From contig MARA01000004.1 of NCBI GenBank assembly GCA_001792895.1, forward strand, positions 1,302,001-1,366,000: DNA of 64,000 bases, given 5' to 3'. Under the pieces are notes generated by a model. It saw only the letters and a list, made by a program, of their open reading frames with translations, was not told where the DNA came from and did no database searches. A program made the position numbers and the translations under genes. Of the stretch, positions 45,604 to 57,965 are shown piece by piece. Each line of letters starts with the position of its first letter. The first letter of the stretch is position 1. This stretch comes from Lentinus brumalis (taxonomy: Eukaryota > Basidiomycota > Agaricomycetes > Polyporales > Polyporaceae).

Positions 45604-48050
45604 ATGGTCTACCTACCGCCACCTCACCTGGCCTCTGCCTCCCGTCCGTCCTACGCAGAAGCATACGCCAAGATTCTCGCCGCACACCGCCGTTCGCCCA
45701 AGGCTGCAGCGGCTTCAGTCGTCATCCTCGTGGCACCCGATGTGGACGCGTTATGCGCGTCGAAGATGCTCTCCGAACTCTTCAAGCAAGACGACGTTAT
45801 GTACACAATCAGGCCCGTGGCCGGACACGCTCAGCTGGAGGAAATTCGAGACGAGCTGACGACCGCCGCCGATGTGAGTACTTGCAGGACGCGTTGTTTT
45901 CTTTCAGTGACGCGGAGTGCAGCTGCACACGCTCATTATGTTCAACATGGGTGCCATCCTTGACCTTCCGTCGCCCGAGTGGTTTGGCGACTTCCCCACA
46001 TCGCTCACCGTCCATGTGATCGACTCGTCAAGACCGCAGAACTTATCAAGTGTGTTTGGTGCTGGAGAGAATGGAGACAGGATAATTATATGGGATGATG
46101 GGGGTGTGGAACATCTGCAGGAGGAACGCAAGGCTTGGGAAGTTCTCGCGGTACGTCCAACCCGCTGAGCTCTCGATCTGTCTGTATTCATGTACCCCGA
46201 TCCGCAGTATGCTCCTGAAGTCGATTCCGATGAAGAGTCTGACTTCGACTCGGATGAAGAGGCCGACGAAGAGGATGAGGAGCATATTGCAGATGAAGAC
46301 TACGAAGATGATGACTCCGCATCCCCCTCACGCAAGAGACGGTCTCTTGGTGAGGGAGGGCGGAAACAAGGGAAGCGGAGGAAGGTCGATGTGAGTCTTG
46401 TGAACGCATCCTCAACTTCGTCTATTCATCCGCGGACCAGCAACCAAATCGACTATCACGAGAAGAGCGAGAACAGCACGAGAGCCGCCTCATGAAGTAC
46501 TACAGGTCAGGGACATGGCACGGCCAAAGTGCAGCAGGGACCATGTATATCCTTGCCACTGTCCTGGAACGAGTGGACAGTGACCTACTATGGTGTGTTG
46601 CCCTCTCACAGCTCCAGTCAGCTGTCTGTCTGACTCCGCATCTTGTACAGGTCTGCCATCCTCGGCCTCACATACCAATATATCACATCCCGCATCTCCC
46701 GCGAGGAGTACGACAAGTACCAGTCCATATACTACGATGAAGTCGCGCGCCTCAACCCTGCACCGCCCACCGCCCTCGGCGACGACCTCAAGTCGCAGAA
46801 CCCGGACGACAACTCTGTGTACGCATCCGACGAGCTGCGTTTCATGATGTTCCGACACTGGAACCTCTACGACGCGATGTACCACTCTGGCTACGTCGCG
46901 AGTAAGCTCGGCATCTGGAAGGAGCGCGGTCGCAAGCGACTCACGGGCCTCCTCGCCAAGATGGGCTTTTCAATACCGGAGACGCAACAGCCGTACCCGC
47001 ACATGGCGAAGGACCTGAAGGTGTCCCTGAGGCAAAAGCTTGATCAGATCGCTCCCGAGTACGGCCTCGTGGAACTCTCGTACCCCTCGTTCATGCGGTG
47101 CTATGGCTATCGTTCACAGCCGCTATCTGCGGGGGACGCTGTCGAGGCGCTGTCGGCACTCCTAGACATCGCGGGCGGGACCCGCATAGAGGTCGAGGTG
47201 GAAGGTGCGCGGAATGGCGGCGAGTGGTTTGGAGGCGGCAAGCTGTGGGACGGCGGGCGCGAGGGAAGATTTCGTGACGACGAGCGAGAGAATGTCCCTC
47301 CAGATATCCTGGCTCAGGTCGTGAAGGCGCAAGTACGGGCGCAAGCTGGTGCAGACGGGAAAGAAGATAGCGAGGGCCAGGATGTCCAATGGTGGGTGAA
47401 GAACTTCTGGTCAGCGTTCGACGCACTGAGCGAGTGAGTTCCACCTACTCCCATACGTCGTCGAAGGGTGGTTTGCTGAACACATTGAGACACAGCATTG
47501 AACGACTGCGAGATTCAATCGCCCTGTCGATGGCGCTGCATCGTGCGATCATCCGACAGGGTTCATCCATCATTGACAAGCAGGACATCAAGACCTTCCG
47601 CGGACATCGTGTAGTGGTCCTCACACAAGGACCCGACCTGCCGCTCTTCGTCCACCCAGGGGTCCTGAGCAGGCTAGCACTTTGGCTTGTGGACGCACTG
47701 CGCGACCGTGTTGACCCCACCACACCCGCGTACTCCCGGAGCAAACGCAAGAGCTTGCCCTTTGTCGTCGCATGTCTCAACGAGAAGACCGAGACCTACA
47801 TCGTTGTCGGTATCACCGGTGCCGCAGACTTCGACGATGTGCGCAAGAAGTGAGTGGTCCACTTCCTCATTTGGCCGTACCCTTTGCTGAAGGACGCGGT
47901 AGTGAGTTTGGTCTTGCCTTCCTCGACGCGAAGGAGCGCTGCAACGCACGCACGAGGCACGGGACGTTCGATACGAGCGTGCTCGAGATCAACAAGGAAG
48001 ACCTCAAAGTCTTCCTTGCTACCCTTTGCGAAGGCGGGGAACGATACTAG
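45604..48050 (+). CDS. CDC45: Cdc45, DNA replication initiation factor
   Basis: A subunit of the CMG helicase, loaded at origins in the nucleus. Start MVYLPPPHLASASRPSYAEAY at 45604, then VVILVAPDVDALCASKML, a typical DHH-like core of Cdc45. LPSPEWFGDFP, the acidic segment from VDSDEESDFDSDEEADEED, RSGTWHGQSAAGTMYILA, DELRFMMFRHWNLYDAMYHS and KNFWSAFDALSE are family landmarks. The C-terminus has VACLNEKTETYIVVGITGAAD and ends ATLCEGGERY at 48050. About seven introns. The acidic insert is a known variable feature of fungal Cdc45. Confidence 0.95.
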
Positions 48051-48250
48051 CCTCCTGCCCTCCGTACTCTCACATTCTTAGCAGCTTGCTCGTGTGATAT
48101 GTTCTCTCTGCATTTGCTCTGTTGACGCTATATGTATCACTAGATAATGTATCTCATAATCGGATGTCTCGTCGCATTGGTTAGTGTACTCGTACACGCA
48201 TCCCTTCGCAACTTCCTTTCGGACCGCTTCATCGTCCACACGGTGCAATG

Positions 48251-49107
48251 TCACAACACACCCTTCGTGCTCGGTACGTCATCGCCCCCCGTACGCTGAA
48301 TGGCTTCGCGAATCGCAAGAGCCAGGGCCTTGAATGCTGATTCAGCCCTGCCACAAATACAGTCAGATTTCTGCAACTGAATTCATAACGCGAGACATGC
48401 AACGCACTTGTGGTGGTCGTTCTCCCCACGGAGCACGTCGAGGTGCAGCGTCACGCCAGCCGCGATAGAGAAGGAGTAAAAGATGTGCGGGAACATCTCC
48501 GTCGAGAGGTCTCCGATCTTCTCCCGCTTCAGCTTGAGGTCCGTCACGCAGTATGGACGTGAGCAAATGTCTATCACCGCGCGCGAGAGTGCCTGCATAA
48601 CAGATGGGACGAATTGAGTCATCTAGACCAATGAATCGTCGTCGACCAGACAAACCTCATCCAGAGGAGCGAAGCCCGTTCCGTAGCGGCGGATTCCCCG
48701 GACCTCGCCAAGGGCCTGCTTGAACGCAGTCCCCAGTGCGATAGCAGTGTCCTGTGCATTCACAACGGAAGGTAAGCCAACCACGATATCGGCGTATACG
48801 TCGAGACGGTAGCTTATCTGCCGAATGATGGTCGTCTATGTGCAGATCACCCTTGCACGAGAGCTGGAGCGACATGCCCGAGTGCTTCGCCAGGGCATGG
48901 TACATCTGTCCGAGACCACGTATCGTCAGCTCTACTCCAAGTCCATGCTAGCCCACACGCGAGACGTACGTGATCCAGGAAGCCGATCCCGGTGGAGATG
49001 GAGATCTCCTGCTTGTTCCCCGAGCCGGGCTGGCAGTCAAGGTTGATCGCGACGCGGATCTCGGTCTCGTTCGTCTTGCGCTCGATCGTCGCTGTCCTCG
49101 CTGCCAT
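48251..49107 (-). CDS. HIS3: Imidazoleglycerol-phosphate dehydratase His3, with a probable splice-donor lesion
   Basis: Catalyses the sixth step of histidine synthesis. Start [19 protein letters not shown] at 49107; STGIGFLDH and, after an intron, [10 protein letters not shown] and LHIDDHHSA are followed by [53 protein letters not shown] and the end [11 protein letters not shown] (stop at 48251-48253). The second HHxxED-type motif is absent from what I read, probably in an exon end near 48400. At the first motif the sequence reads HHSA followed by GATAAGC (48812-48821) where GAGGTAAGC would give both the Glu metal ligand and a normal donor. As written, the intron has no GT donor. This is either a base-call error or a damaging allele. 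Confidence 0.87.
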
Positions 49108-49172
49108 CTTCGTGCTTTTTGCTGTAGGGTATCGCTCGTAAACTGCCTTGGGAAAACGACGGGGCGAGAGCC

Positions 49173-49179
49173 TGAGTCA
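49173..49179 (+). promoter_or_regulatory. TGAGTCA Gcn4/Cpc1-type box upstream of HIS3
   Basis: A perfect TGAGTCA (palindromic TGASTCA class) lies 66 bp upstream of the HIS3 start codon. Gcn4 in yeast and Cpc1/CpcA in filamentous fungi bind this site to induce amino-acid synthesis genes. Confidence 0.65.
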
Positions 49180-49424
49180 GATTTTGCTCGATCCTAGTTT
49201 GCCTAATTAGGAAAGGGTAATATCCACCGCCTTTAAAAGCTGGGCACGAATCAACTCGCACGGATTTGAGAACCATGGGCTGCACAGTGCACAGCTACTC
49301 GGTCAACGAGACCTTGACTACATACGTCGCGGAGGCAAGGTGCAAGCACTTCCAGGATAAATAGCCATCCATTCGATTGGTATGTTAATACAAGCCTCCG
49401 TGCAACAATTTCCATCATGATCTA

Positions 49425-52400
49425 CTACCAGAAAATACACCTCTTCTCCTGCGGAGGATTCAACTGTGACACGAGTGTCAGTGACGTTTTTCCAAACCCA
49501 AACTAGAAACGCGGCTTGATATACCTTCGCCTTCGGAGAGCAGTTGAAAGCAGCCGCGAACTCCGGGATGTTCGACACAGTGCCGTGTACACGGAACCGG
49601 TTCGGCGAGTGGGGGTCCGTCCGTACACGCGCAACCTACGACACATCGGTGAGTATCGCATTGACACGCAGCACGGCGGCAGACAGACGACTCACGGCAG
49701 CCGCGGGCTTGATGTTCTGGGCCCAGCTCCGAGCGAAGGAGATGAAGAACATTTGTTCGCTAAAAAACACGTCGTCAGGGTCAGCCGCACCAAGTCCCCG
49801 AATCGCAGGATCGGCGTACCGCGTATAGTTGAGGCCGGGGAGAAGGAACTCCTTCTCGCCATTGTACTGCGCCTTCCATGCCCGGTATGCTTGGATGAGG
49901 CCGCTGTCCCCGATGTTCTCGCCCGACGTCCTGCACCATAACGTGAGTCAACTGGCTGTTAGATCCCGTCCCTGCAGATGTCAACTCACAGGTTGCCCTA
50001 AGGAATGGTCAACACAGGTCAATATCGCCCGGTCAATTAGTGATGACACGAGCAACTCACGTTCACGTGGATCTCACCGCCCTTGCCATCGTCGATAGTG
50101 TAGTCTGGATACCATCTATCAGTCGGGCCACAAGGGAGGATGACGTGCTCCACGTACTCGAGAACTGGTCGACGATGCACTTCTGCCGGACCTTGAAGCC
50201 CTCGCTGGTCTTGTTGGTCCACCACTCCTCCAGCTTGCCGTCCTGATTGTAGAGCCGTCCGGCCGAGTCGAACGCGTGCTGTAATCATGCGGCATGTTCC
50301 AGACCTGCAGAATCCCTGTATGAGCTAGGGCCACGCACCGTCAGCTCGTGGGATGCGATGTGACCGAACGATCCGTAGTTCATGTAGCCGGGCCTAAGGA
50401 GGTAGCGCGGACGTGTCAGGGATGAGACATACGCCATGTGTTTGCGAAACTCACCAGTCAGCATGGAAGTAGGGCGGGCGGAGGATACCAGCGGGGAAGA
50501 CAATCTGGGCGGAATGTGTCAGACACAGATCTGAGGTGCTCTGCAAAGTGATCAAGGGCATACCTCGTTCGCTGGAGGGTTGTAATACGCGTTCACAGTG
50601 GACGCATACATCTCCCAGGCTTCAGGATCACGCTGCTTGCCGAGCTGAAGCCACGTCCGGATCTGGTCAGCGACTCTAAAGACGTGCGTCAGCGTCACAG
50701 AGCCACCGCATATACAGCCCGCCCCACCTCGCGCTAACCATGTTCTCGAAGAACGTGTCGGGGTTGATCTTGACGCGCGCATACCAGTTCGCGATGGAGC
50801 GCGGATCCTCCGTGTTCGGCGAGAGCGGGTAGCCGACCTTGACGCGGAGCGCATCCGCCTACGACATTCTCCGTTGAGACACTCGCCGCACAGCGTTACG
50901 GCGAACACATACCTTCCGGGCAGCCCCAGCGGCGCTCTCCTCGTCCATCCAATCGAGGTTGCGGAGCGACTTCTTGAATGTCTCGATCACATCTACAGGT
51001 GTGATGTGAGCCTCTTTCCAACATGGTAAGTTCAACTTCAACGTACCGGTGATCACCTTCGTAGCCGTCTCGCGGGACGCCCCGCCGAATGCCTCATGTA
51101 CAAAGTATCGGCCCAAGGCAAAGCCCAGAGCGGACTCAGTGCGTGCGATACAGTACTCGGCGCGGTCACCAACGGCACCCTTTTTGATACCACTCAGCAC
51201 CTCTTGGAGGCTCCGAACGGCCTTCCAGGCTTCTGTGTCCAGACCAAGGTACGGCGAAAGCTCCAATCCAGCCCGGGTGACGAAGTACGCCTCCAAAGTC
51301 GCCTTGTCCGTGTCGTTCAAGATCCGGGAGAGGTCCGAGAGGTACGTCGTGGAGGTGACGATGACCGTAGCCGGGAAGCTGCGCGGCGCGAACGCCGAGA
51401 AGTACGTCGAGAAATCGAACCCGGGGAGAGAGTCGCTGACGTTCTGGAACGGCACCGGGTTGTACGTCGCGAGTGGGTCTTGGTAGAGTACGTCCAGGTC
51501 GAGGCTGGCGTTCGCGATCTTCTTCTCGAGTTCGATGATCGCCGTCGACAGCTTCTTCGCGCGCTGGGAGCGATTCTCGGGCTCCTCGCCGCCGTCGTCA
51601 TCGTCACCCCATGGCGGCCACGGCCAGGGAGGCCACACGCGGAGCCGCTCCTCATGGACGACTAGACCAGGTTCCTGCTCGGGCGTCACGTCCATGCTGT
51701 CGTCCTCGTCGTCCAGGGTAAGGAGAAGGCGCTCGAGTACGCTGCGGTAGAGTTCGACAACAGATTCTTCCTCGTAGTACTCCTGCGAGAATGTCAGTTG
51801 ACGCACGGTGTAGCAACCCTGCGACCTACCTTGGACGGCAGTCCCAAGTCGGCCTGACTGAGCCAGAGGCTCATGAAGTTGGGGTCGTTCCCCGCATCGC
51901 CGTCGATAGAGTAGTCGAACAGAGCGCTGACACCTGGAAGGGGATGAGAACTGCGCATCGCAGGCATGATGTCACTGCTTACCGCGAGAGTGCAGGTATG
52001 CTACGGTCGCCGTCAGTCTGTCCCTCTCCTTCTCTGCCGCGGTGCGCTCTGCGTCGACAACGGTCGTCTTGCCGCGGAACAGCTCGCGGATCTTCTTGGC
52101 CATGTCCCTGAGGGGAGCCTCGCCGAGATCGTCAAGGTGGTCCTCGTCCATGCACGAGTCATACAGGCCGCGCAGTTTCTTGAGCAAGACCTCGTCGTAG
52201 GGGTCCGATGCGAGGGCGGACGCTGCGGAGAAGAGCGAGGACGCGTCCTCGGAGAGGATCTGCTGCAGCAGCCGTCTGTTCTGCAGAGCAATCTCCTCGA
52301 AGTGGCCGAACGAGCCTTTGTCGGACGGGATGGGGTTCGCCTTGAGCCATCCGCCGTCTAATGACGCGTGGTTGAGCACTGCTACGGAAGCACTCGCGGC

Positions 52401-52955
52401 GGGACTCACTGGCAAAGTCATAGAAGTTCTCGCAGGGGTCTTGAGACTCGTCCAGTGAGGCGAGGACGGACGAAGCCACGGAAATGCACGAGGGGGATAT
52501 GCATACCGGCTGTCATGACATGCGTTCGACGCAGGATGAGACAACGAGTCGCGTGAACGACGCACCTCCACAGGGGGACCCGTCGGCGCCGGAGCTGGAA
52601 TGAGGACGGTGGTGGTGGATACCGCGGTCGTTGTCACTTGTGCCGTCGTGGTCGCGGTGGCCGTCGTCGTGGCCGTAACGGTGGTCTGTCCGCGGCCTGC
52701 ACCCGAGTTTATTTTGTGTTGCGCTCCGGCGAAGAGGCCGATGAAGATGGAGCTCAGAAGGAGGAAGAGGAGGGCAGCGACCAGCAGAAGCTTGGTCAGC
52801 GGCGAGAGTGGTTCTTGCACGACGGCAGCGAGGCGGTCGAAGAAGGTCGGCTCTTCGTGCTGGGACGCGGGTCCGTCGTCTGGATGGGAGACATTCTGGA
52901 GCAGCGGGGCAGACTCTGATTCCACGAGCTGGACGTCAGGCGACAGGAGGGCCAT
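49425..52955 (-). CDS. M13 (neprilysin/endothelin-converting enzyme-like) metallopeptidase, complete gene
   Basis: A type II membrane zinc peptidase. Start MALLSPDVQLVESES at 52955; a hydrophobic anchor (LLLVAALLFLLLSSIFIGLF) lies near residue 60, then a Thr/Val-rich stalk and the ectodomain (DPCENFYDFAS). An acidic, Pro/Trp-rich insert (WPPWPWPPWGDDDDGG) is unusual. The catalytic half has VNAYYNPPANE, the HELTH zinc motif split by an intron (HELT|HAFDSAG), ENIGDSG with the third ligand, and ends PEFAAAFNCSPKAK then NPPQEKRCIFW at the CTA at 49425. About a dozen introns. Exons upstream of about 51169, and the promoter, are duplicated at 61068-64000. Upstream in-frame codons to 53183 are Pro/Arg-rich and probably 5' UTR. 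Confidence 0.92.
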
Positions 52956-54131
52956 AGCGACCGCGGTCGCACAGACGGCGGGAGGACGTACCTTCGTCTG
53001 TAGACGGTCTTGGTGCTCGCGTGTCCGCCATGCCGGCGGGGGGAGGGCGAGTGCAGGAACTGGCCGCGGACGCGTGTGGCCTGCAGTGGTGGTTGCTCCC
53101 TTGCCTGTCCAAGCGCGCACCGGGCCGATGTGCTCGAAGGCGGCGTCTCGCAGCGGTGGCGTCGATCGCACTCTGCTCTGCACACCGACGTCCGCCTCAG
53201 CTGGGTCTCTCGTTCGCCGCCCTCTGCCCTGCGCTCGGCCGTGTCCGCTCTCTCAGCCCTCGATCGCCTTCAACGCGCACCAGTGGATTCTCCCGCACAT
53301 CGCTCACCCTCCAGCACTCTGTCGGCTCGGCCCCCGTTCGCCCATGACGCGCACCAACACCGTCCACTGAGGTGTATTCCGCCGCAGCGCGCACGTCTAC
53401 CGACATCGCTCACTCTCAAGCACCCCCGCGTCCACTATCTGTATGCTCCCTGCTCTGCACGCCCACTCGTCCTCTCTCTCGCACTCAAGCACTCTGTCTG
53501 CGTCCACCACCTGTATGCGCCCCCTGCTCTGCACACCGACTCGTCCGGTCTCTTCCTCCACAACAGCAAGCCCCGGCTACTCTGCGCACCAAGTCGTCTA
53601 CAGCATTACATCTGACCCGTACTAGACTGGAACCCCGCACAACCACCGCGCGTCTGCAACAGCTCGAGGTAAGACGCAGTTCACTCAACGAGAACTGCGC
53701 CGTCTCTTAGCACACCCAGAACCGGTAACGCTGACTGCCAATCAGCGACGTCAGATCCGAACAACGATGCCCTAAGACGTGCCGCACGTCCCGGCAGCAC
53801 CGCGCGTACACTCCGAACGCGGACACGACGCCAAGGCAGACGTGCACGCGCCCGTTATCTCAGAAGGAGACGGCGTGGGTCGTAGATGCGTGGACGACGG
53901 CCGCAAGCTGTTACGGATGCAGGTAAGCAACACTCGAATCCATGTACATGCGACTACCTACTCACGATACAGCAAGCCTCGGTGGCGAGTCGCTGCCCGC
54001 CCTGCCGGCGAGCACCGCGACGCAGGACGTCATGCTGTAAGTGACAACCCCGTTGGTGAGACCGCCAGTCCGTCGCTAGGAGAGAAGACACGGAGCTCAC
54101 CTTCGCAGCTCGTGGCGAGCATCTTCACACA
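52956..54131. promoter_or_regulatory. Upstream region of the M13 gene; pyrimidine-rich, with splice-like signals
   Basis: The plus strand is C/T-rich with CTCTGCAC-type motifs. Two 72-bp units (53428-53499, 53500-53571) are imperfect tandem copies. A plus-strand series of intron-like borders (GTAAGACG at 53668, a CCAATCAG acceptor near 53743, GTAAGCAA at 53923, a GATACAG acceptor near 53972) suggests a divergent spliced transcript, with no recognised product. The whole region recurs at 62825-64000. Confidence 0.45.
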
Positions 54132-56779
54132 CACAGCGTCGAGAGAGGAGGACAGTCGGGCGGGGAAGGTGAGGATGGGAGCGGCAGACGCAAGACGACG
54201 AGGGCGACGGCGGTAGCCTGGGGCAGCACCGTGCCCTCGCTGCCAGCATATGAGCCCGTCGAGCCGAGCGCAAACATGCCACGCACGTCGTCGGTGCACG
54301 GCCCACGGTTGCGTCCTCGGTCCTGCGAAGGCACGTACACGTACACGCGTGCTCGCCCCGGCCGCATTCGTACTTCGCCGCTCTCGACGGCGCCCGCGGT
54401 TCCAGTTCGGATTGGCGCATGCGCACGCGTCGCCGTCCCTGGAATTAGACGTCGGAGTCCTGTCCGGCGTGCAAGGTGGGCCCTCTTATTCTACTCGTTC
54501 ATGTACCAGTGTCTTCGCAGCACAGCAATGCTATGTGGTTACAGACTCTCTGCTGGGAGTGCAGGCGGTCTCTGGATCAGAACGCAAGCAAAGGTACGCG
54601 GACCGTGAGTGCTCGGTGTCTGATCGTTCCAGAATCCAGTCGCAGGTCGCGACGTACAACTCGATCTCGCCGGACCCGAACGAAGACTCGAATCGCAAGC
54701 AGCGCGTCGGCGCGACGGCGTCTTGGCTTTCGAGACTCGAGGCAACCAGATGCACGGCCTCGTCGGCGACGGCGTTGCGCCATGCAGCCGATGCTCGGAA
54801 CTTCAAACTTGGGATGTTCACGAGGACGGTACGTCCCTGCGTTGTTCGGATCTCGAAACGAGGCACATGCTTGCGCTCTCGCCGTGAGATGACGGCCAGT
54901 TCTGCGGCCTCGCTGACGAGCTCAAGGCTGGAGAATGCAATAACTGACCGTACACGAAGGAAAATGAAGACGACGGCCGTTCACGACGTCCGCTCGAACG
55001 ACGCACGCAGAGATACCGGCTTGCGGCCTGGAAGTTCACAAATTAGAGCTTGGAACTGAGGCTCGCGATCAGGATTCGCACGGCAGATGTCGAACGTCGG
55101 GTGCCAAGCGAGTACGGAGACCACGCTGCAACATGCCCGACGCGCCGTCTGCGTTGAGTCAGGTCGAGTCGGACGCCGCTTGTGTGTCTCGGAGTATTCG
55201 AGGTCTTGTACGTCCTCGTTCCATGCGTGTCGGAAGTCGGCCGGACTCCTAACAGCGTGGACGGCGAGGCAGCTGGAATCAGACAGACGGCCATGCACAC
55301 GGACAGGAGAAGTCTCCCGGCCGAGCATGCTGCATGGACACACGAGACCCAAGACTCGCTTCGGAATGCACCAACAGATGCAGCGGGGAAGCAAGCACCG
55401 ACGAGTCGCCTCCAAGCTCTCGGGCGGACGATCGTGGGGTCGCTCTCCTGGGAGGCGGACTCTGCGCGCAGGTGGGATGATATTTCCTGCTTTGCTAGCA
55501 ACCAGATTGACGAGTGGGTGGATCACAAGCGGCAGAGTAGATACATCGACGTGAAACAGACATTGGCAGACCTCAGGCGAGTGTCCGCAGAGACCGGCGT
55601 AGCCATTTACGACAGCGGCTGAATGGTTCAGGTTTGCGTCGCTCATCGAGTCCGGGAGACGAAACCGGTTCCGGCACACTGGCAGGACTCGCCGCTCGAG
55701 TGTATGTCTCTCACTGCGCCGTTCGTTTCTGCACAGATACTGACCGGAGATGTGGACTGCGCGGGTAGTTCGCGCGTACAGAGTGACCTGGAGTGCACGC
55801 AGATAGTTGCCGCTGCATCCAGTGCACTCGTTCTTTCGGAGGATGGTTGTCCGTGCAACAGCGAACAGCAAATTAGGTGAGTGTTCCATTTCCGCCTCTC
55901 GCGCTCTATGGTAAGCTTAACACACACAGATCCCTCGGTCCGACGAGGATTTGCTTCAGTATTGCTTCTACGTAGAGCTGCACCTCGGACCGCCCCCGCG
56001 ATCGTTGCAATTCCTCGACTGCGACGTTCGCTTCCACAAGCTTCCGACATCCCGATCTCCTCCTCCTCGGCGTACTGCGCGCGCGAACATGGCCAACATG
56101 CTCTCGGGATCTACCAGGATTTGGCGCAACTAGTCGGTATGTTGTTCTCCGCCGCTTCTAGCTAGTCGCGGACGCGGCCAATCCGTTAGACACGACCCGG
56201 TCGAGCAGCTAACTGCGGCGCGTCAGCAGGAATTGTACGCACGAGAAGAAGCCTCTGGCGCACCATTGCAGCTGGATGCACAGTCCGAACGCGACTGTAG
56301 GTGCCAGATGCGAGCATTCGACTTCGCTCCGCTTGTGCATTTGTTGCGTCGATGCCAGATCTTCCATGTGTCCCTCCGCTCACGGTATGTGCTCTATTCA
56401 TCCTTGCATATGTTGCTCAATCTGCATAGCTCATCGTTCTGTGTTAGAGCAACGGATGCTGCTGTTGGCTGCGCATCCCGGGAGGACCACCGCGTAACAG
56501 ACGTTGCTACGCTCTCACCCGGTACGCTCGTCGAGTCCCCGACTTAATGGACGTCGACCAGCGATTCGACGAGTCTCTCGATTGACAGCTCGAGCCTGAT
56601 GATATAGCTGACGTAGCTGCTGCTTTGTTTCGGCATGCGGAATGCGCGAAGCACATCCGGGCAGCTCGCATTGCCGGACGGAAAATCCGCTGCTCGCTCG
56701 GGAGGCGAGAGGCTTCTCGGATACAGACCTCGACGCCCGTTGAGCGAGATTCGACAGGACGCAACACATGCGGACTGCA
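54132..56779. other. Right spacer, first part; no gene recognised
   Basis: Open frames exist on both strands, for example 54250-55059 on the plus strand and 55889-54981 on the minus strand. They overlap each other in antisense, are Arg/Ser-rich and show no domain. Occasional donor-like motifs (GGTACGTCCC at 54829) are present. I see no convincing gene or mobile element. Confidence 0.35.
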
Positions 56780-57965
56780 TCGTCGAGCATGGCCGTGGAG
56801 ACCCGGGTATCGACTGCTTGTACTGGACACCAGCCATTTCAGCGATGCCACTCAAAGTGCTCACACCGGGCACGACGTACGTGGAGTTCGCGTCGTCGCA
56901 GGGACGTTGCGACATGCGCAGTCCGCCTCGGCAGGAAGACACGGAGGGTGCCACGGGCAAGCTTCAACATTCCGCCGTCATCAAGCACTACTACTCGGCA
57001 CGCTCCCTTCGAAGTCTCACGCGCGATATGTGCCCCACGGCCTCCGCTTCATGCCTGGATCGTATCCGCTCGGTGCAGCCTGATGCATAGAAGTCTAATC
57101 AAGCATTCCGTGGCCCATGCTCAGGAGTAGATCGAGACAGCACGCCCGCACATTCCCTCGCGCAGAGGACCGGTCGTGCTGGAACAAGGTGCGTCGCCCA
57201 GAGCCTCGGCCGTTGATATGGAGAGCTTAGCTTTCAGCTTCTGCCCAAGGGAAGGAGGACTGGCAGCTTGAAGCAACCGCCTGGCTCGCATTCACGGTCT
57301 CGTGATCTTGTCATGCACGTCGCGACGCGCACCTCTGCCTCTCGATCTGCATTTCCCATTCATTACGTCCCGCCCTCGAACTGCGTCGTCGATCATGGCC
57401 GTGAAGACCCGCGTATCGACTGCTCCACTGGACACCAGTCTCTAAAGCAATGCCACTCGGAGGGTTGCGAGTTCGCCTTGTCGCCGGGACGTTGCGACAT
57501 GCGCAGTTCGCGATGGGAGACACGGAGCAAGCTTCGACGTTCCGCTGTCATCAAGCACTACTCGGGACGCTCCTCCGAAGTCTCAGACGAGATATGTGCC
57601 CGCACGGCCTCCGCCCCTTGGCTGAATCGTATTCGCTCCGAGCAAGCCGATGCACAGAAGTGTGTTCAAGTGTTTCGTAGTCTACGCGCAGGAGTAAATC
57701 GTAGACATCGTGCTTGCACGTTTCCTCGCAGCAACAGGTCGCGCTGTGACAAGGTACGTCGCCCAGAGCTTCCTCCGCTGATAGGGAGAGCTCAGCCTTC
57801 AGCTGCTTCCCAAGGGAAGGAGGACGGACAGCACGCAACCGCCAGCTCTCGATCGCGGTCTCGTGATCTTGTCATGCGCGTCGCGACGCGCTCCTCCGCC
57901 TCCCGATTTGTATCCCCAACTCATTACGTCTCGCCCCCAGACCGCGACGTCGGTTATGCAATTCG
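56780..57965 (+). repeat. Degenerate direct repeats of about 0.57-0.61 kb
   Basis: Sequence 56780-57200 matches 57387-57765 (offset about 607), and 57190-57420 matches 57757-57965 (offset 567). Similarity is patchy, about three quarters of bases by eye, with small indels. Shared landmarks are GGGACGTTGCGACATGCGCA and GTCATCAAGCACTAC. In the plus-strand frame both copies give similar peptides, GRCDMRS and SAVIKHYY/SAVIKHYS. Confidence 0.65.

Noticed and set aside
52956..53183. N-terminal extension of the M13 protein from the in-frame Met at 53183
   Set aside because: The 76 extra residues are Arg/Pro-rich and would bury the cytoplasmic tail and anchor deep in the protein; MALLSPDV at 52955 gives the normal type II layout.
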